Assembly: GCA_021292165.1 (NCBI GenBank)
Contig: CM037879.1
Coordinates: 17,073,525-17,137,524 of the forward strand
Direction: 5' to 3'
Length of the DNA: 64,000 nt
DNA from: Shinisaurus crocodilurus
Taxonomy: Eukaryota > Chordata > Lepidosauria > Squamata > Shinisauridae
The notes below the pieces were generated by a model that had not been told where the DNA came from, ran no database searches, and saw only the letters and a list, made by a program, of their open reading frames with translations. This document shows, one piece after another, positions 1 through 12,012 of this stretch. The translations under genes and the position numbers were made by a program. Numbering within the stretch: the first letter of the stretch is position 1; each line of letters begins with the position of its first letter.

Positions 1-125
1 GACTGGCAGCAGCTGTCCAGGGCTTCAGACAGGGGTCCTTTCCTAATCCTACCTGGAGATACTGGGGATTGAACCTGAGAACTTCTGCATACAAAACATG
101 CACTTTATTATTGAGCTCCAGACTA
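1..125 (-). mobile_element. tRNA-Ala-type SINE fragment, cut by window start
   Basis: On the minus strand a degraded tRNA-like head is followed by a B-box match (GGTTCAATCCC, at 65-75) and a SINE body ending in GCAGCTGCTGCCAGTC. It resembles the better-preserved copy at 62540-62760. The 3' end is lost at the window edge. It is not a functional tRNA gene because the A box and stem are degraded. Confidence 0.6.
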
Positions 126-931
126 TCTACTTCTCTCTGCACTAGCTCACATTGATGTTTTTTTTTAATGGTGTCCCATCTCCCTGTGCTGTTTCTCCGT
201 TTGCTAGCTTGCTGTTCCTCACTGGCCTTAGCTGTGCGCACACCTTTTCATTCTGACTTGTCAGCAGCAGTAAAGAAAAGAACTGTAGGAGACAGGGATT
301 TTAGGGAGAACTGGGTTTGCCAAGAGAAACAGAGAGGGAGAGAAGAGAGAGAGAGAGAGTTTGCCTTCTATGAAATGGCTAGCCTGTTGGAGCAGAAAAC
401 TGTGTCCTATGGAGTGTTTCGTGGATCAGACCCCATCTCTACATATCAGTTTCTTGAGCAAGTTATTTGTCCTTCAGCCATAGTTTGTCTTCTGTGAAAT
501 GAGTGTTTTCTGACTTGCCACTTCCATCACAGCAGCCATTTGTGAATGGGCATCCCGCAAGAGCATCCATGTTGTGAAGGTGCCTATGATACTTTCTCAA
601 AATTCCAAATGTGCTCACTGGCCCCAAAAGGTTGGGGTTTATGAGCTTTATGATGTTATTCAATTAAGCAATTTCAGTAGATTTTATGGGATCAAATGAG
701 ATCTGTTTAGTAATTAGCTGGTGTATGCCACTCTTGACAATGACTACATTATATGCCAAGTGTAGCTAATCATATTGGGCAACAAGCAAGAGGCATGGCC
801 AAATTGCATCTACAGGATGTTGTGGCCAATAAAGCCCAATTTAGAAGTATTGGGAAACAATGGTTTCCTGATAAATAAATGAACCTTTGGCTCCCCCTCT
901 ACCCCTCTTATGCATGCCAGAGGAGGAGATT
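126..931. other. Unassigned intergenic or intronic sequence
   Basis: No gene, exon or convincing repeat seen. A purine-rich AG run lies at about 324-360. The short open frames here have no coding signature. Confidence 0.5.
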
Positions 932-936
932 GAAAG

Positions 937-1824
937 TGTGAAGGAAGGAGCCTTTGGGGGTTCCCACACGCACACACCACACACACCTCATGTGTGAACC
1001 GGCTGGGGGTGGGGTGGGGTGTGCATAGTTCCTCTAGAATGGATGGCGCCTGGTAGTCCAGGCTAAAAGCTTTCAAGTGCAAATGTCATGAGTTCCCCTC
1101 CCTGCCTGGCCAGGTGAAGTGCATCTTGATTGGCGAAGCAGCAAAGCTACAGGAAGGAGGAGGGGAGGGGGGAAAGAGCTATATTTCCCAACGTGTGAGT
1201 TTTGGTCTTTGTCTTTGGTCATCGCGTGGCTGCCCGGCTGTTGGAGCAATGGCGGTGCGCCAAGGAGAGGCCCAAGCCTTCGGGGGGGGCCCTCAGGATC
1301 CGACCCCAGGTAGCTCCTGGTGAAATTAGCTGAATGAGGGCTCTGGTAAAGGCAAGCCTTGTTGGAGTCTACCCATCTCAGACCTGCGGGTAGATGTGGT
1401 AAATCTCCATCGGGCAGCAAGGCTGTGCTGGATCTAACCCTGGAAGAGGACTGACCCTCAGGTAATAGAGTGTGTGCCTGAGAGATATTAAGAATCAGGT
1501 TTTGTTATTTTGCAGCTTTACTGTGTACCAAAGTGTCTCTTAATTTTGTGTGCTTCCCTCATTTCCCCAAATCTTGTTGTAAAATGCTACCAGAATAAAC
1601 CTTCCTTGGTTTTACCCCACATGGGTTTTGTAGTTGCTCTGTGGCTTCAGTATCTAAATCCAGGTTACAGAATTAAAGGCGAGTCCCTGAACAGAGATTC
1701 AAGTAGGATTGCAAGGAGCTGAGGCTTGGCAGTCTGGTACCTTGAGATCTCTGGGGGTCTTGGTTCCTTTGGGGTAGGAAAGGGTGGGGTGGTGGCGGGT
1801 CAGCCAGCCCCCCCTTCCTCCACA
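937..1824 (+). mobile_element. Solo LTR of an endogenous retrovirus (family A, copy 1)
   Basis: An 888-bp unit starting TGTGAAGG and ending CCTCCACA, so TG...CA ended, flanked by the 5-bp direct repeat GAAAG (932-936 and 1825-1829). It has a TATA-like CTATATTT near 1180 and an AATAAA poly(A) signal at 1594-1599 followed by a T-rich U5-like segment, the layout of a retroviral U3-R-U5. No internal retroviral genes adjoin it, so it is a solo LTR left by LTR-LTR recombination (inference). Related copies are at 5733-6647 (inverted) and 18755-19593. Confidence 0.85.
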
Positions 1825-1829
1825 GAAAG

Positions 1830-2793
1830 GTTTCAGTTTTGACTTTAAAGTAATCACAATTCCCCACAATGGGGATTATTTATTTATTTATTTATTACTA
1901 AAAACCATCAGTGAGGAAGAGACAAAAATAAATCAGATTTCTAAACACATACCAAAGAACCTAAATTCAGACGAAATTACTACCCTACATTTGACACTAA
2001 TCAAACTACTCTCTTTGAGCTGTTTTTGTTCTAACAATGAACAGAGAAAAGCCACATGTCAATAAATATCCAATGCCTTTAGGAAAAATAGTTGAAATAT
2101 AAAAAGCAAAGGCAATCTACTTCCCTGAAGTATGAGCACTACAAGGTCTTAATAGAAAAATGGGTTTTATGCTCAAAACAATTTTGCAAAGTTCAACTGA
2201 AAGTCTTTTGACTATATTTAGAAGGGTTTTTGTTTTCACTTAGTTAACAAACTATAATGTATTTTTATAAATACATAAATCTTTTTTTAGGATTTATATT
2301 GTTAGATGTTCAAATACTTTTTACTAAAGATCCCCAACTAAAAGGTAGTTTTCATTAAAATAAAAATAAAATGTAATTAAAAAATTGATAAGCCTAGTAG
2401 TATCAGTAAGTATTGCTGAGAGCCTGGATGACTCAACAGGTTGGCTAGTGTTACAACACAGAGGATGGTAAATCAAGGGTCTTGAGTAACTTTCCCCCCT
2501 CTCAGTAGTTACATGGTATATAAGTTTTGTCAAAGAATCATGTATGCCAGTTTATTGTGCCCTGAAAACACTGGAAAACAGGCCTTGACTTTCAGGCTTA
2601 CCACATGGGATATCACCATAAGATTATCGACATAAAACTCCAAATGTTCATAAGGAACAACAGTGGGACATTCCTGGGCAGGGGCACAGCACCCATGAAA
2701 CGCCCTCCCAAGCTTCAGACTTTGGAGTACCAAGAAGGTCGCCCAGCACTTTTCCTCCTCCTCCCTGTCACTTGAAGAAAACACGATGGGGCT
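1830..2793. other. Unassigned sequence with a short TTTA repeat
   Basis: A TTTA microsatellite lies at about 1876-1897. The rest is AT-rich with no exon or element recognised. Confidence 0.5.
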
Positions 2794-3240
2794 GTTTTAT
2801 TTATTTATTTATTTATTTATTTCATTTTTATACCGCCCAATAGCTGAAGCTCTCTGGGCGGTTTACAGCAATTAACAAGACAGTCCCTGCCTGCAGGCTT
2901 ACAATCTAAAAAGACATGTCACACAAGGAAAAAGGAATGGGGAGGGAAGAAGGGGGAATATTAATTAATACTTCTGGCAGGGCTGGTGGAATGGCCCTGC
3001 AGTCCCTCTCTTCTCCCTCTGCACAGCCTGCTGGAATGGCTGGTGATGGTGACAGTAGAGGGAGACAGAGCCTTATGAGGGAGGCCTTTCAGCAGGGCTG
3101 GTGGAATGGGCCTGCGTGCCCTCTCATCTCCCTCCTCTCAGCCTGCTGGAATGGCTGCTGCTGGTGTCAGTTGAGGGAGGAGGAGCCTTCAGGAGGGCGG
3201 CCTTTCAGCGGGGCTGGTGGAAAGGCTCCTTAGTCCAGTC
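2794..3240 (-). mobile_element. L2-type LINE/SINE 3' end with an internal minisatellite
   Basis: Read on the minus strand the unit ends in a GGGCGGTATAAAAATG box and an AAAT tail (2794-2823 on plus), a common squamate L2-type 3' end. Its body contains a tandem repeat of about 116 bp: units begin at 2977, 3092 and 3208 with GCAGGGCTGGTGG-like sequence. The third unit is partial. A more diverged relative lies at 13345-13530. Confidence 0.65.
2977..3232. repeat. Minisatellite, ~116-bp period, 2.2 units
   Basis: Two adjacent units share the landmarks CAGGGCTGGTGGAATGG, CCTGCTGGAATGGCTG and GAGGGAGG...GAGCCTT in the same order, with a third partial start. Spacing is 115 and 116 bp. Confidence 0.7.
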
Positions 3241-3399
3241 ATAATATGGTTTGACACCAAACTAATGGCAAAAGAAACCAAGCCTGCCTTATTTCATGCG
3301 TATAAGAAATGTACTGAACATATGAAAAATCTAGAAAATTATATTTAGGGGAACATTTCCAAAATTGGAGGCATCAGAGATGGCCACTGCTCTAATGTG

Positions 3400-4895
3400 A
3401 TCTAGCACTGAACTTCAAGAAATACATATGAAAGTATTACATGCATCAGCATTTATTGATCTGGCTAAGGCCTTTGATACTATAGACCGAACAGCTCTCT
3501 GGACTATCCTTATGAAAATTGGATGCCCCAATAAATTTGTGAATATCTTGCGACTTCTCCATGACAACATGACAGCAATGGTTTTGGACAACAACGGCTC
3601 TCATGGTGCTCCATTTAAAGTGGGATCAGGTGTTAAACAGGGATGTGTTATCGTCCCAACATTATTTGCTATTTTCATCGCCATGATTTTACATCTTGTC
3701 GAGGGGAAACTTCCCACTGGTGTGGGAATTATATATCGAACAGATTGAAAGCTTTTTAATCTCAGCAGGCTGAAAGCAAAAAGTAAGGTAATTACAACCT
3801 CCGTTGTGGAACTTCAGTAGGCTGATGATAATGTGGTCTCCGCACATTCAGAGGATGATCTCCAAACTATCCTAAATGCTTTTGCAGAAGCATACGAAAA
3901 ACTTGGTCTCTCACTTAACATAAAAAAAACCAAAGTGCTTCATCAGCAAGTGCAAGCTAACCCTTTGGTGATGCCATCTATCCAGCTTGGTGGGACAATA
4001 CTGGAAAATGTCGATCATTTTCTCTATCTTGGCAGCTATCTTTCTGTTACAGCTAACATCGACAGTGAAATCCAGCATCGTTTGAGCTCCGCAAGTGCCG
4101 CGTTTTCTTGAATGAAACATAGAGTGTTCGAGGATTGGGATATTTGTAAGAAGACCAAAACACTGGTTTATGAAGCCATTGTATTGCCAACTTTATTGTA
4201 TGCCTGCGAAACATGGACTATATAAACGTCACTTCCACCTCCTTGAAAGATTTCATCAACATTGCCTCCGGAAAATCCTGCGAATTACTTGGGAAGATAG
4301 GCGAACAAATGTCAGTGTACTGGAAGAAGCAAAGACTACTAGCGTTGAAAAAATTATCCTTCAACGCCAACTTCAGTGGACCGGTCATGTTGTTTGAATG
4401 CCTGACAGCCGTCTCCCAAAGCAGTTACTTTATTCCCAACTCAAGGATGGAAAGCGGAATATCGGTGGTCAATATAAGAGGTTTAAAGATGTTCTTAAGG
4501 CTAATCTAAAAAAATGCAATATAAACATCAAAAACTGGGAAGCTCTGGCCCATGAACGATCTAACTGGAGGTTGGCCTTTCACAAAGGTTCTATGGACTT
4601 TGAAGAAGCCCGAATGCAAGGTGAAAGGGAGAAATGTGCTAAGCGAAAAGCACGTCAAACGAATCCTTTACAGGACCATCTTCCATCTGGTAACCTGTGT
4701 CCTCACTGTGGGAAGCTGTGTGGATCTAGAATTGGCCTCCACAGTCACTTACGGACCCATCGCTAGAGTCTACACAATCTAATTAGAGTCTAATTTTCTT
4801 TAGAATTTCCTCCTTTTAAAATTTCCTTTTTGTAAATTTTTATCCTGGAAGACAATCTTACTCCGTCACGAGTGATCGCCTGATGATGATGATCA
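3400..4895 (+). mobile_element. Non-LTR retrotransposon 3' half (RT remnant plus C2H2 finger)
   Basis: Three frames on the plus strand together give reverse-transcriptase segments: FIDLAKAFDTIDR, GSGVKQGC and FLYLGSYL. A C-terminal region with LLYACETWT, LERFHQHCLRKILRITWEDR and QWTGHVVRMPDSRLPKQLLY follows, then a terminal CPHCGKLCGSRIGLHSHLRT zinc finger. The element ends in a TGATGATGAT tail (4880-4893). Frameshifts and stops (for example after 3748 and 4111) make it dead. The RT active-site box is degraded to ADDN. The clade is uncertain: the C-terminal C2H2 with this upstream motif occurs in several non-L1, non-CR1 LINE groups. Confidence 0.8.
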
Positions 4896-5529
4896 GCAAA
4901 ATGCATCTGTTGTTTTCCACCTTTGATAATTTTAGCGTTCCAGTGATATACAGCAGTGTGCCTAGATATACTGATGAAAATTGATACTAAAACATTTTAG
5001 AGTACTGTCCGATAAGCCAACAATGCATATATAATTATCATTAAAACATAAACAGCACCAATATAAAAGATACAATAATGCATCCAAGGATGTCTAATTT
5101 ATATTACGACTTATCACTCAGATCACTGTGAGAAAAGGCTGGTGAATTAGAAGTAGGATGGTTAAGAAATTCACCTCGTCAGGGTTTTTAAAAAATGGAT
5201 TTACCCAATCCGTAAATGAACACAGACCCAACCGCATTGTGCGGTTGGAAATCCATACATTTCTGAGCTTGCGATGGATTCTGCAAAACCAAAAATACAA
5301 AAATGTGCAAAAACTGTATGCATTTCTAAGATGCACACAGTTTGCATGACATGATGAGCTGCAGCACCCATGGGTGCCACCCTGAATATTCACATAACCC
5401 TAGAACAGGCCATGGGTTATGTGAGGGTTGTTTAACACACACACACACACACACATGGCTGGGTTCATACAACATGACAACCATGGTTGTGTTGAATATT
5501 CTAGATGGTGCCTGTGGGCACAGTGGCCC
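4896..5529. other. Unassigned sequence with small foldbacks and a CA repeat
   Basis: Contains a short hairpin near 5228-5252 (CCAACCGCA/TGCGGTTGG), a second around 5388-5430, and an AC microsatellite at 5435-5454. No gene seen. Confidence 0.45.
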
Positions 5530-5680
5530 CTCATGGCTTAAATAATGATTGAATGTATACTGATGATTTAATTCTATTTTTAACTTTTGTATTTATCTAG
5601 TTTTGTTTTTATTGTATAAGTTTTAAAGGTTGTGAGCTGCCTTGGGTCCCAGTGTTGGGAGAAAGGCGGGATACGTACAA

Positions 5681-5714
<34 letters not shown>

Positions 5715-5732
5715 TATTATTATTATTATTAT
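5530..5732 (+). mobile_element. LINE/SINE 3' end with AAT tail
   Basis: The plus strand carries TTGTGAGCTGCCTTGGGTCCC and AAAGGCGGGATA, a typical squamate 3' end, followed by (AAT)n at 5683-5712 that switches to (ATT)n at 5713-5732. The same 3' end is present inverted at 63516-63740. Confidence 0.6.
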
Positions 5733-6573
5733 TGTGGAGGAAGGGGGGGCTGGCTGACCCGCCACACCCCCACCCTTTCCTACCCAAAAGGACCCAAGAC
5801 CCCCAGAGATCTCAAGGTACCAGATTGCCAGCCTCAGCTGTCTGCAATCCTACTTGAATCTCAGTTCAGGGACTTGCCTTTCACACTGTAACCTGGATTT
5901 AGTTACTGAACCAAGCAGAGCAATCCACAAACACCATGTGGGGTAAAACCAAGAAAGGTTTATTCTGGTAGCATTTTACAACAAAAGGTGGGAAATGAGA
6001 GAAGCACAAAATAGAGAGACACTTTGGTACAAAGTAAAGCTGCAAAATAACAAAACCTGATTCCTTAATATCTCCCAGGCACACAACTCTGTTACCTGGG
6101 GGTCAGTTCTCTTCCAGGGTTAGATCCAGCACAGCCTTGCTGTCCGGGGAGGACTACTTCACCTGCCCGAAGGTCTGAGATGGGTAGCCCCCCACAAGGC
6201 TTGCCTTTACCAGAGCCCTCATTCAGCTAATTTCACCAGGAGCTACCTGGGGTCGTATCCTGAGGGCCCCCGAAGGCTTGGACCTCTGCCTGGCTTGCTG
6301 CCATTGCTCCACAGCCAGCAACCACGCGACGAACAAAGACAAAGACAAAAAAACCCACACGTTGGGAAATAGCTCTTTCCCCCTCCCCTCCTCCTTCCTG
6401 TAGCTTTGCTGCTTCTCAGCCAATCAGGATGAACTTCACCTGGCCAGGCAGGGAGGGGAACTCATGACTTACTGGGCCTGAACTACATTTGCATGTGAAA
6501 GCCGGGTCACTGTAGACTTTGGGACGCCAGCATACACACCCCGCCCCCCCAGCCTTTAGCCGGTTCACACATG

Positions 6574-6610
<37 letters not shown>

Positions 6611-6647
6611 ATGCATGTAGGAACCCCCAAAGGCTCCTTCCTTCACA
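5733..6647 (-). mobile_element. Solo LTR (family A, copy 2, inverted)
   Basis: A 915-bp inverted copy of the 937-1824 LTR: it opens with TGTGGAGG and closes with CCTTCACA. The poly(A) signal reads TTTATT on plus at 5959-5964. A GT repeat of about 34 bp at 6575-6608 expands the CA tract seen in copy 1. It sits between AT-rich triplet repeats, (ATT)n on the left and (ATA)n on the right, and no exact 5-bp target duplication can be read. Confidence 0.82.
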
Positions 6648-8104
6648 ATAATAATAATAATAATAATGGTTTCTTACGGTCGCATACCAATACTAGTTTT
6701 TATACAAAAGAAAGATACAACTGCTTAAGAGTAATTAGATAAAACCTATAAATTTTAAAATGGGGCCAACGTAATTTGCCCCCCTAATTTGCATTGAAAT
6801 AAGAAAGAAACTTGCAGCCTTCTCAGTGATACAGGATGAGTCATCCTTCAAACAAAACATCGCCAGCTCTTCAGAAGCTCGTCCTGGGAGAGTTCTTAAT
6901 AAGGTAAGAATCAGCTTCTCTCTGCAGTCTCTATACAGATTACAGTACAGAAGTACATGTTCAACAGACTCAGTTGCACCCATTCCGCACGGACTCAGAC
7001 GTTTGTTAATTGGGATCTTATTGAATCATCCACTTAACAGTGTAGAGGGCAACACGTTGAAACGAGCAAGCGTGAATGCTCTCCTGAATTATACAAAGCT
7101 CTAACAATTCAGTATTTTATAGGCTTACTTAGAAGTAATGGGGAACAGGATTTATCAGCTGAGGCTCTCAAACACTGGAGATCTAAATCAACTAATCTCT
7201 GCATAACAGAGAGTTGTGCCTTCTTTAAGCCATAATTGCCCAGAACCTCAGGAGAAAAACCCAACCTAAAAATCCTCTTCTCCATCTCCCTCATTCACCA
7301 ACTAACAAAGGAGTCAGAAAGCAGTAAATGAATATAACTAGCATGAGCTGCAGAAATATGCACATTTCAAGGCTTTTATCCAAACCTGGCATTCAGCTGA
7401 TTGAATTCCCACTTCCAAGTAAATAGCTGCATTCCCCCCCCCCATAGGAAGTTAAACCCAAAATCTTCCTAACAAAGCTAGATTGAATTCTATATATCTA
7501 TCCACCCGAGAGTTGAACCCAGAAATCCAAATTGGAATACTAAAGGTACGTAAGTTGGGCCAAGGATTTAGCTGTATAAACTTGGATAGCAGAAGGTAGG
7601 AAGCAACCACCTTGCATAAAGAAAAATCTTGAAATGGCCTGTTTGCTTAATTAATTGCCTACTTCTGTTGTACAGACCAAGAGCCAGTGCTCTGCATTTG
7701 TATACCATATATTTTGCATGAGGGACTTGCTCTATATTGTTGCCATTTAGGGTCCATTTATATAACTTTGGGCTTTGGTAAAACACCAAGACCTTCAATT
7801 GGCTGTAATTAATAATCAGACTGTTCTTGGAGCAATAAGCCCCGAAAGCAGCAAATGACCGATTTAAACCTATTCTAGACAGTGAGAGCATCATTGACAT
7901 ATAACAATAGGGGAATTCTTACAATAGATGGTTTAGGAGCATGAGACTCAACATCAGAGAGATGAGGAGCTGGAACATTTAAGAATAGAGTGAAGAGTAA
8001 AGGGGCCAACATACAGCCTTGTCTCACACTCCTAGTAACAGAAATTGGATTTGAAACTTGACCCTGCTGCCCACATCTTACTTGGCTGGAGGTTTGATTG
8101 TATA
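6648..8104 (-). mobile_element. Antisense LINE remnant, 3' part
   Basis: On the minus strand, degraded reverse-transcriptase pieces appear in order: SVRQGCMLAPLLFTLFLN (near 8040-7985), a NYSQLKVLVF and KLYKWTLNGNNIEQV segment (about 7820-7730), and a C-terminal ESVEHVLLYCNLYRDCREK region (about 6965-6900). The unit ends at a triplet repeat at 6648-6667. The frame is broken many times. The RT continues at 9046-9190 beyond an inserted L2. The same C-terminal motif (ESLEHYFLAFPLCKE) occurs at 25153-25338. The clade was not identified. Confidence 0.65.
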
Positions 8105-9045
8105 GGCATCTGGAGGCAGTGGCTGGCTGGATGGAAGGAACATGTTGAAACTGAACCCCGACAAGACCGAGGTACTTCTGGTGGGAGACAAGGGAAGGTT
8201 AGAGGATGTTGACCTGGTGCTGAATGGGGTACATCTTCTCCTGAAGGACCAGGTCCGCAGCTTGGGGGTCATTCTAGACTCCCAGCTGCCCATGGAGGCT
8301 CAGGTGTCAGCTGTGAGCCGGGCAGCGCTGTATCAACTCCATCTGATACGGCAGCTGCGCCCCTACCTTCCTAATCATCTGCTCCCATCAGTGGTTCATG
8401 CCTTGGTCTCCTCTCGCCTAGACTACTGTAATGCGCTCTACGTGGGGTTACCCTGGAAGACGGTTCGGAAGCTTCAGCTGGTACAGAACGCGGCGGCTCG
8501 CCTGATTAAGGGCAGCTGCCGGCGTGATCACATCACGCCAGTGCTTAATGAGTTGCACTGGCTACCAGTTGCTTGCCGAGCCGAATTCAAGGTGTTGGTT
8601 TTGACCTTTAAAACCCTACACGGCTCCGGTCCAGCTTATCTCAAGGAGCGCCTCCAGCAACATCAAGTAGGCCGCTCAACAAGATCTGCCACGGATGGCC
8701 TTCTCCTTATCCCATCAGCCAGAGCAGCCAGGCTGGTGGGGACTAGGAAGAGGGCCTTCTCTGTGGCGGCCCCCACATTATGGAACTCCCTCCCTAGTGA
8801 CCTTCGCCATGCCCCCTCCGTGATGAGCTTCCGTCGTGCATTAAAAACATGGCTGTTCAGGCGGGAATATGGGGTGGGTTAGGATTTTAAAAGAATTTTT
8901 TAATACTGTTTTAATTATCATATTTTATTTTATTGTATTGTTTTATTGTATCATTTTAATTGTACATCGCCCAGAGTGGCTGGGTGACCGGCCAGATGGG
9001 CGATTAATAAATATAAGAAATAAATAAATAAATAAATAAATAAAA
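8105..9045 (+). mobile_element. L2-type LINE, 5'-truncated, inserted in the antisense LINE
   Basis: An open frame at 8142-8882 gives 246 residues from the C-terminal RT region onward (MLKLNPDKTEVLLVGDKGRL, SSRLDYCNALYVGLPWK, HWLPVACRAEFKVL, SLPSDLRHAPS), typical of the L2 clade. It is followed by a 3' UTR with CATCGCCCAGAGTGGCTGG and an AAAT tail ending near 9045. It is closely related to the L2 at 42217-44265. No catalytic YADD is present, so it cannot act alone. Confidence 0.85.
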
Positions 9046-9190
9046 TCTAATAAGAAATAATAACCGTTTGTCTGTAATAGTTTTGTTTAATTTTGACCAT
9101 AGTAATTCCCGTGGGATCAGGTCAAAAGCTGACTTAAGATCAATAAAGGCAGAAAAAAACTTCACACCAGAAGTCACGTCTTAAATAAGC
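9046..9190 (-). mobile_element. Antisense LINE remnant, upstream part
   Basis: The minus strand encodes AFIDLKSAFDLIPRELLWSK, the RT block that precedes the VRQGC block found at about 8040. The two were contiguous before the L2 inserted. Confidence 0.6.
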
Positions 9191-11765
9191 CATGACGAGC
9201 CACAGCATGTCATGCAAACCCAGTCAATGCCACATCCTATGTCTTGAAGCTACAGCTGCTCTTACTAATGGTAAAGAAAATGCAGAATCATCTTCAGACT
9301 TGAGCCCTATTCAGGTGATATTAGTAGGGCTTCCCTTAACACGTGAGTGGGGCCACGCCAAGTAGCTAAGCCACCTGATGTCACGTGTATCACATAGCCT
9401 CTCCCCCAGGTGTCGGCAAGTATGGCATAAATGTCTGCAGAGAAAGTACACACAGCCCTACATATGGAGGCCTTCAAGTAAACTAGAAACCTGATAGTGC
9501 AGGATTCTGGCTCACATGGAGGCCTCCACATGTACATTTCCACACATGTATGTGTGAAGCCCTCTTTGTAGATGTTCATGCTGTACACATGGACTGCATG
9601 TGCATACTAATTGGTTAATATAATCACTTAAACATACTGAATTGCAATTAAATAGAACCTTTATGTTTTCTAGGATGGTAAGCTAAAATAAGGGGCAATA
9701 ACGAAGGAATTCAGGAAAGGTCCACAAGCACTTATACTTAGGGAAGCAGAGATTGTTACAAAACTCCATCTGGAAGCTATAGGCAGAAATTATTGACCAG
9801 ACTACCATCATCCCCTTACTCCTTCCTTTTGCAGGAACAGCTAAGAGGCATGGGTCAGTAAAGGTAGAACTATATCTCTATCTGCTGGACAGGCTGGACA
9901 CTTTCAAATTGTTCAGCATGGGGTTAGAATGTGTGAAGTTTTTTCTGCTTTATTATGCACTTTTTGACCCACGGAATAATGGTCAAATAAACAAACTATA
10001 CAGCAACGGTTATATTGTATAGATTATTATTTATATTTGATCAGTGGTTTTTATTTTGGTCACCTATCCAGTAAACAGTGAACCCAGAAAGCCTGGTGGG
10101 TTTAAGCTTTAAAGGCCTCCTGTTCCACTGTGTGGTAGTGGTCAATGAGAGTGTGTAGTAATGTACCTAAACATCCTTCTTAGAGCCCTCAATAATCCCC
10201 TTTGAGTTCCTGGTAGATTGTCAACAAAAAGATAGCTGACTCTGAAAAATTAACTGGTTCTTATGTCCAAACAGCCACCCCCCCAAAAAAAACATCTGCT
10301 AGTTTGGCACCCACAGTTTGAGCATCTTGTACAGTCTATTGTTCTCACAGCAGCAGGCTTGAATGAGTATGAGCGTATTCAAGTACATTTCCAATTTACA
10401 AGATCAAAGTTTAGATGCTGCCAGAAAGCAGACTAATTTAAGCATACTGCAAGCTCATGTAAAACTACTTAACATATTTTCTTGACACAGTCAGCTTTAC
10501 AAGAAGCTATGATTTAATCTTGGCTTTACGTTATTAACTAGTTGAGAACTATTTTCTGAGTGTACACTCCATTCAGAAATTTAGCTTGGGGCTGCTTTGG
10601 GCATTATTCTTTTCTGCATCTAAGGCCCAGACATGCGTTTAGATCAGTTTTTGTTGTTAATAGTTGCAGATGAGTTGGACTGGATAGCTAATCCCCCACC
10701 CCCACCCCGGTTTCTGAAGTGGGATTTAGGACCATACAACCATGTTTAGGAATTATCAGATAATGCTGAAGTAGTGATAGGCAAACTTACCCCAAGTGAA
10801 TTAATTATTTCTTTGGAAAGTAACAAATTCATTCATGTAATCTCAGACAAAAGTTCTCCTTTAATTTAAGATCTCATTCTGTGTTTACAAATTTTTGTGC
10901 ATGTGCAATATCAAACTGCATCTTGGGAGCTGAACTTTGGAATTTCATTATGTGTCATGATGTCATGTGTCACCGTGTTATGTGCCCCTTCCTGATTGGT
11001 TGTTTCCATGTGGCCTTTCTATGTAATGTTTACTTACTATCAGTGGTCAGTGTATGGATCGGTATATGGAGGAGAGAGATATGGATCAGAATGGAGGTGT
11101 ACACAATTTACATGCCCATTTCTTCAAAGATGATTGGTTTTGGGAAAGAGTTCAAATGCCAACCTTTCCCTAAAAGGTTAAAGTGACATCATCACATTTC
11201 CTCCTGAAAGAAACCAACCAACTCAGCACATGTGCAGAAATGCTGTAGTGTAGATGCAGACTGTACATGCTCCGAAGCTTGCAGTCTATTCTGAAAGTAA
11301 TAACTAATTCCTAAGACAACTATCCAAGATTGCTACAGAGGTGAGCATTACAAATGCACAAGTTTCGACCAACAATGTGACTAATTACGAAATTTGGTGG
11401 CATCACTATGCATAACCGTGGTTAAGTGTGTTTTGGAGAATTATAGTGTTAGATGGGAGGAGGGCCACATGAACCTGTGTGGCCCACTCTGGATTGCGAA
11501 ACTATGCCAAATGTTTGGAAAGCGTCATGTCTGGATGTTGTTGGATAAACTGGAATGCCTCCTGTCTTAATATTTTTTTTCTTAAGGTTTCAAATGCAAA
11601 TAGCCAAAATTGAGTTTCTTGCATTCATATCCTACTTCAGGGCTTCCTACAGGCAGCTGATTGGCCACCATATGAAATGAATGTTGGATTAGATAGGCTT
11701 TTGTCTGTGGCTTTTGTGGCAGTTGATATGTTTTTTTGCATACCAACTGCTGGCTTGAAGCTCTA
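9191..11765. other. Unassigned sequence upstream of the first visible exon
   Basis: I searched both strands for the missing N-terminal exon of PLEKHH2 and found none. Small self-complementary stretches occur around 9440-9540 (GGAGGCCT boxes). No element recognised. Confidence 0.45.
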
Positions 11766-11858
11766 ACAGTGCAATTCTGTGCATGTCTATTTGGAAGTAA
11801 GTCCCATTGTGTTCAATAGGATTTACTCCCAAGTAAATTTGTTTAGAATTGCTGCCTA
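11766..11858. repeat. Short interspersed repeat with AAGTAAGTCCCATTG core
   Basis: The core AAGTAAGTCCCATTGTG is followed by a TTCAATAGGATTTACTCCC inverted partner. It is a self-complementary motif that recurs at about 15020-15070, 19935-20032, 28119-28360 and 55940-56040 in either strand orientation. Confidence 0.6.
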
Positions 11859-12012
11859 AGTTTACATTACACATCAGGGGGATTGGCCTATACTACTATA
11901 ATATACAACAACCCTTGTTTTGTCCTTTAGGTCTTTTTGAAGTTATCTTCAGTCTTATTTATAGGCAATAATGAAATACAATTTATGAACAAAGAAATGC
12001 AGGGTTCAAATC

